64,000 bases of DNA from Nectonema munidae. Lineage: Eukaryota > Nematomorpha > Nectonematoida > Nectonematidae. This document shows positions 58,947-64,000 of this stretch, one piece after another. The first letter of the stretch is position 1. Each line of letters opens with the position of its first letter. Location of the stretch: NCBI GenBank assembly GCA_030549495.1, contig JAUIRK010000388.1, forward strand, positions 186,001 through 250,000, read 5' to 3'. The notes under the pieces were generated by a model. That model did no database searches, was not told the DNA's origin, and saw nothing but the letters and a program-made list of their open reading frames with translations. A program made the position numbers and the translations under genes.

Positions 58947-61140
58947 CTTAAAAATTAATATGCACGTGTTTCAAAAAATATATTCAAATAATTTCTAAAC
59001 AAAAGTATTGCTGATTCTTAAGCACATTTACAATTGTAAAAAACTATTTTCTTCATATAAAAAAGTTAAAATATTAAATGTGTGAAATAATCTTAACTAT
59101 AACTAAAAAATAACTCTAGAACTTTTTAATATATATAGAAGAAGCCGAATATTATCATCAGTCTGGGACTGCCTCTTTTGGATAACAGTTACCGTGCTAA
59201 TAACATTAAGCAGCAGAGAATATAATATTAAAAGCAGTGATTTAAAAACTTGGCCATTCATATCGCTACTTGATTGGCAATAAAAAACATTGAACCAAAT
59301 ATTTAAGGATAAAAAAAAGTATTCATTTTTTAAATACCTTATTTACAAATATTCAAACTTATTTCAAAAAGTGTTTTTTGGGTAAAATAATCCTGAATGT
59401 TGTTTATCGTTTGCTTTCATTAAAATTAAAATTTGAACATTTCAACTTAAGGTAAACCGCAAACGGATTTTTTGTCACCCTGCTCTTGAAAATTTGTTGC
59501 TCTAAGATGCACATACCAACGGAGGAAATATAGAGATCGTCCACTTGGGCATTACATGGACGAGTTCTTAAAATCTCCTCTTTCGCATTTACATTCGCTC
59601 ATTTTCTTCGGGAGATTTAATAGCCGTTATCAATTCTCATTAATTTTATTGCACGACAACACTGAAATTATTTTTCGACAATTTAACACTGTAAATTTTT
59701 TGATTTTCTGATAGGGATTACACTTTTTTATTAGTTTTAATAAATCTTTTGTAAGTTGAGTCAAATAAATTTATAAAAATATTTTTCAAATGCTTATTTA
59801 TTCTGATAAAAAATGAAAAATAAAATTAACCAATTTTATACATATAAATGTCTTAAGATCTTTAAATATTGTTACATAACAGAATGTTTCTTGGAGCATT
59901 GCAATAGGAAAGTTTTCTTCATACAAATTTCGATAACACAAAACGGTTGATAAAATTATCCGTGATTATTACAAGTCGCTTTCTACTGTATACAGAATTG
60001 TTCAAGTAATCTTATACAAGATTCTTTATCTTAGATTAGAATGATTTTTAAATATTAGGAAAATTAAAGTACAGTTTGTGTATAACGTCTATGTATCGAT
60101 AAAACCAAAAAATAAATGACTATATAGCATACGCAAAACCGATAGCCACAATGAAGCAACTAAGACAAAATTATTTTTGGAAAACTAAAACTACTTGTAT
60201 ATAACATCATTTTCCCATTACTTTTAGAAACAATAGTTACTTCATTTGCCAAATTTAAAAATAAAGAAAATCGGCAAAAAAAAATTCATAAAAATGTAAA
60301 ATACGAAATTTAAATTAAGGGTGTTTAGAATTTTATTTAAAATTAAACTCGTGGTAAAATTTTGATTGCTTAGTCCATTTAATAGAAATAATTAAAATAA
60401 AGTAGAAAAACAAGCAAAATCAAATGCTTGATTTTATAGAAATTGTTACAGTTGAGATGGTGAAATTAGGGCAAAAATATTTTTTCTAGTGATAAATGTA
60501 ATGAAGATATTGAATGCGAAAGATAAACGTAAAGCATATGAAAGGCGATTCAGAATAGGATTTAATTAAACACAAACGTTTGATCTTGAACACATGTGAT
60601 TTTAAACTATCTTGATCATGAACAATACACTTAAAATTGGCAAAGATCAAAGTGGAGGAGATATAAAGCAAAGCAACGCCATTTTATATTATTTCTCATA
60701 TTAATTATCCAATTAACTTGACAAGCTACGCATAATAATGATGTCCTCATTTATCATTCATAATAGCTAATGAAGTTTTTTTGAAAATGGTGGCATATTT
60801 GGTGAAAACAGCGAAAAAGGACCGTTATTTCGAAACACCGTGATTAAAACCACATGTATATAATGTAAAAACGCAAAATCCACTATTTTGAAAGTGGGCA
60901 TATATCTGCCTAAAAAAAGATTTTTCCAATCAACAGTTCAATTTTATTATTTGATACTTTATATATTTTTATGAAATTGATTATTCCTTCACAGTACACA
61001 AGCTGAAATTAACCAAAGGTTTGTCAAAACGCATTTAATATATAGCACCAACAGATTAACCTCATTTTTTCATCTTTATTCCTATATTATTATTACATAA
61101 TAAATATTCTATTTATCTCAACTTTATTTAACTCGATGCT
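58947..61140. other. Kinase 5' intron or upstream region, nothing assigned
   Basis: AT-rich. A GC-richer stretch around 59455-59640 contains no arginine-kinase N-terminal sequence in any frame. No repeat ends were recognised. Confidence 0.45.
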
Positions 61141-61255
61141 TCTAAAGTTACGGTGCGGATTATCCACACATATTAGGTGACCCTGGAAATACTTGCTTAT
61201 ATTTGCGTGGGGCTTATCCACGTTAGCGGATTAAACACGAGTCTTTACGGTATTT
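61141..61255. mobile_element. End of a pogo/Tc1-like short element
   Basis: The complement of the right side begins TACCGTAAAGACTCGTGTTT and continues AATCCGCTAACGTGGATAAG, the wording common to pogo-type ends; TTATCCAC recurs at 61158 and 61208. The other end was not found. Confidence 0.4.
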
Positions 61256-62939
61256 AAAGCGAACGATTTTCATTTCTTGGTGAACATGTATCACACTGAT
61301 CCTCTAGGGATTAACATTGCGATCTCAATTTTATAATTGAAGTGTTTGTTTCATTTTCCATTATTTAACGTGTACTTTTAAAATTTTTCAAAAAATGTAA
61401 CATTTCAACTTGAGGTAAAAACCTTAAAATGGAATCCATTAATTTATTTCTGAAATTGATAATGTTAATACGATGTTGTTTTTAAACAATATTTTAAATA
61501 ATAATTCTAAAATAAAAAGGTAAATACAAGGATGAACATATAAATTTAATAGGTGTTTTCCTAGAAAGGCTAAATCATAGCATTTATTATAACTTAAAGG
61601 TTATGGTCTATTAATAGACAGAAAATGACGTATGTAAAGTAGAGAGGTAAAAAATTATGATTTAAATATAAAATAAAGCTAATGAAATTTAAAAATTAAA
61701 TACTTTGAAATTATACATAAAAATTTCAGTATGCAAAATTTCCGTAAATTATAATTTAAGATATTTTATGAGATTTTGTTAATAGTGAGATTATTATGCA
61801 GCTGCACTGCATATAGCTATATTTGCCCATGTACTGAAAAGGTAAATGTTCCTTGGAGTGTTCTCATTGTAAAGGAAGAATTACCCCGTTTGCATTGGAG
61901 CAAGATTTGATGTTGGATTTGTACTCAAGATACCTAGCTATGATACCAAATCTAGGGCAACCGTACTCAAACGACCAAACTATATAATAAAGTCATCCAG
62001 GAAAAGAATAATTCAAAGCTGTTTAGTCAAAAAATTCATTTAAATGTTTTTCCTTTCTCTAAAAAAATAGGCAAAAAACCAGCGTGGAAAAAGATTGGAT
62101 CGGTCGGCGGCTGTTTTCACTGGATCCGCTCTCGCTCAACACTTGCAAAATCAAATTTATAGATTTTTTGCCTTTGACATCAGATTTGTTAGTTAGTATT
62201 AAATTATTTTTAATTAAATTGTATACAGATACAATAAATTCTTTTTAAGAAACTATAGAAAATATTTTAGAAGAAAATTCATCCTGGCATTTAGATCTAC
62301 TCGGATTTTAAAGTTGTATTAAAATTTATCATTTTAGTCTAGCATTCTGTGTTTACAATTCATGGAAAAGGTTGAGAAATTAAATAAAACAGAAGAATAA
62401 ATTTTTTTTATCAAACAACAAAGTTGTTTATGAATAGGAAAATAAAATTAAAACCAAACACGAAAATATAATTTAGGGTAAATTTAGTTTTGGATTAGAT
62501 AAAAAGGTTATAAATAATAATTTTAAAATCTTTTTGAAGACGACACTCAACAACAAATACAAACCAAGAAGACATTTTAATAAATTACGTTGAAGAAAAT
62601 TGATCAAAGGCTTTGCGTTGCAACATAAAGCAGAAACGTATAGGAATTTTATATACAGTATATTTGAATATAAGTCGAGGTTCTTTTCATTTAAAAATAG
62701 CTTCAATTTGTTACCTCAACTTATATTCAAGTCAGTAGTGAAAACAATAATAGAGATCATACATGGTATCAATTCACACTTCAATTAGCTTTAGCACATT
62801 TTCACGCGCGATTTCTGATTGGTAAAATGTTAATAGGATTAAAAGCCATCAAAGAAATTGTTTATTTTCGAGTTCAAATTGAGTAGTTCAACAGGTCAGT
62901 TTTAATTAGTTTTAGTGAACACCTGTATTACCACACTTT
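61256..62939. other. AT-rich spacer, nothing assigned
   Basis: Short open frames at 62473-62788 on both strands have no recognisable content. No exon of the kinase was found. Confidence 0.45.
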
Positions 62940-64000
62940 TCAAAAGCGAAAACGTTCTGCCTATGATGCAGCTTTCAAGCTGAAAGTGATGAAGTATGCT
63001 ACTGCGCAGAACAACAAAAAAACAGCGAGAGAATTTGACGCGTGTGATAAGCAGCTCGTTCGTGATTAGAAGAACCCTGATAGTCAAGTAGCAGAAATGA
63101 CAAACAAAACAAGGAGGACTCTCGCAGACATTCAACCTCTCATGCAAACGATGAAGGTGTTCTTCGGGACTGGATAGTGAACCACCGACAGAATGGATTT
63201 GTTGTCACAGGAACTGCAATTCGTGTTCATGCCCAGAGTATTTTCAGTGATCTTTATGAACGGACATGAACCTTCTCTTCGTTTTGGCATAAAAAAAAAT
63301 TGGGTCATAAAGTCACTCAATTTCAGTGTCCTGTCATCAAACTACAGAATCTTCATAATTATCAACTTTCGTGTGACAATATGGAGGAGACCTGCGTTTT
63401 CTTCGACCTTCCCGGCAACAGAACTGTGCATCGCAGTTGGTGACAAAACAGTCTTTATCAGAACCACAAGAAATGAAAAATCAGTGCGCGCGCAGATGGT
63501 AGCAAGTTGAAGCCAATGCTCATCCCTAAAAAAAATTATTCCTAAGGAAAAGGTCCCAGTGGTGTGGTTGAATGAAAAGTGTATGGACAGAGAAGCTGAA
63601 GAAGGTTCCAGAAAGTTTGGAGATTTCGTCCTGGGAGACTGCATCAGCAACGCAGCTTGATGATGTGAAATTCATTTCGTGCACACTTAATCAATGACGT
63701 CAAAAATCGCACCAAACAAAGATATGGTTATCATACCTGATCGGCTTACCCCTATTTTGCAACCACTCGATGTAAGCTTGAATAAACCATTCAAGTATCA
63801 TCTTCGCCACCAATAGGAACAATGGCTGGAAAGCGGTGAAGCAACAGTCACCAATGCCGGTCCATTAATTTGTTAAGAAGTGTAGCATCAGCAATGCCAT
63901 GGAGGGCACAGAAAATGGCATTCTTTGGGAAGGAAAAAGACTCTCAAGATGAGGTTGAAATAAATCAAATAGCGCCTTGTTTTATTTTGTTTCGCTCAAT
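62940..64000 (+). pseudogene. pogo-family transposase relic, runs off the window
   Basis: Pieces in order: YDAAFKLKVMKYATAQNN, then KTAREFDACDKQLVRD (the pogo-type helix-turn-helix), NHRQNGFVVTGTAIRVHAQS near 63180-63240 (second DNA-binding half), MEETCVFFDLPGNRTVH near 63380 (first catalytic region), SKLKPMLIPKK, SGVVEWL-like, KVWRFRPG, NSFRAHLINDVKNRTKQR near 63670 (second catalytic Asp region) and LTPILQPLDVSLNKPFKYHL near 63745-63800 (third Asp in PLDVS). Many stops and frame changes show an old, dead copy. Its right end lies beyond the window. Confidence 0.85.

Noticed and set aside
1-64000. LTR retroelement, Polinton or other virus-derived copy
   Set aside because: No gag, integrase, protease, capsid or LTR-like ends were recognised anywhere; all transposases seen are of plain DNA transposons and the only reverse transcriptase is LINE-type.

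Overview
The window looks like nuclear DNA of an animal, most likely an arthropod. It is very AT-rich, its genes are split by GT-AG introns, a phosphagen kinase of arginine-kinase type is encoded, and most of the remaining sequence is DNA-transposon debris (hAT, pogo/Tigger, piggyBac), an RTE-like LINE and a tRNA-derived SINE. A crustacean such as a copepod would fit, but that is inference; no species-diagnostic sequence was recognised. No CRISPR array, rRNA gene, free-standing tRNA gene, LTR element or virus-like element was seen.

Layout. 1-22.2 kb is transposon country: a short-inverted-repeat element (308-650), a nearly complete Tigger element (1156-3658), a hAT element with a clean target duplication (6414-7704), two worn tandem arrays (7.9-9.0 and 10.5-10.9 kb), an RTE-like LINE broken by two insertions (11.15-15.12 kb), several hAT-type non-autonomous elements and a SINE. 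From 22.3 to 54.6 kb the plus strand carries a series of exons for hydrophobic, multi-pass membrane protein(s). The best chain runs from 27487 to 54567 with very long introns filled with transposons, among them a piggyBac relic, a ZBED-type hAT relic, a hAT inserted inside another hAT-type element with both target duplications intact, satellite-like repeats and a near-perfect hairpin. Exons at 22310-22865 belong either to an adjacent relative or to the same gene.

55.3-58.9 kb holds six exons of an arginine kinase on the minus strand. The active-site residues expected of the family are all present; the first exon(s) lie outside what can be recognised. A pogo-type element and a SINE sit in its largest intron. 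The window ends in a pogo-family transposase relic (62.9-64 kb).

The two host genes end tail to tail about 0.7 kb apart (54567 and 55287). The membrane gene is unassigned; a chemoreceptor-like (gustatory-receptor-like) 7TM identity is one hypothesis. The kinase would buffer ATP through phosphoarginine. Nothing suggests that they act together.
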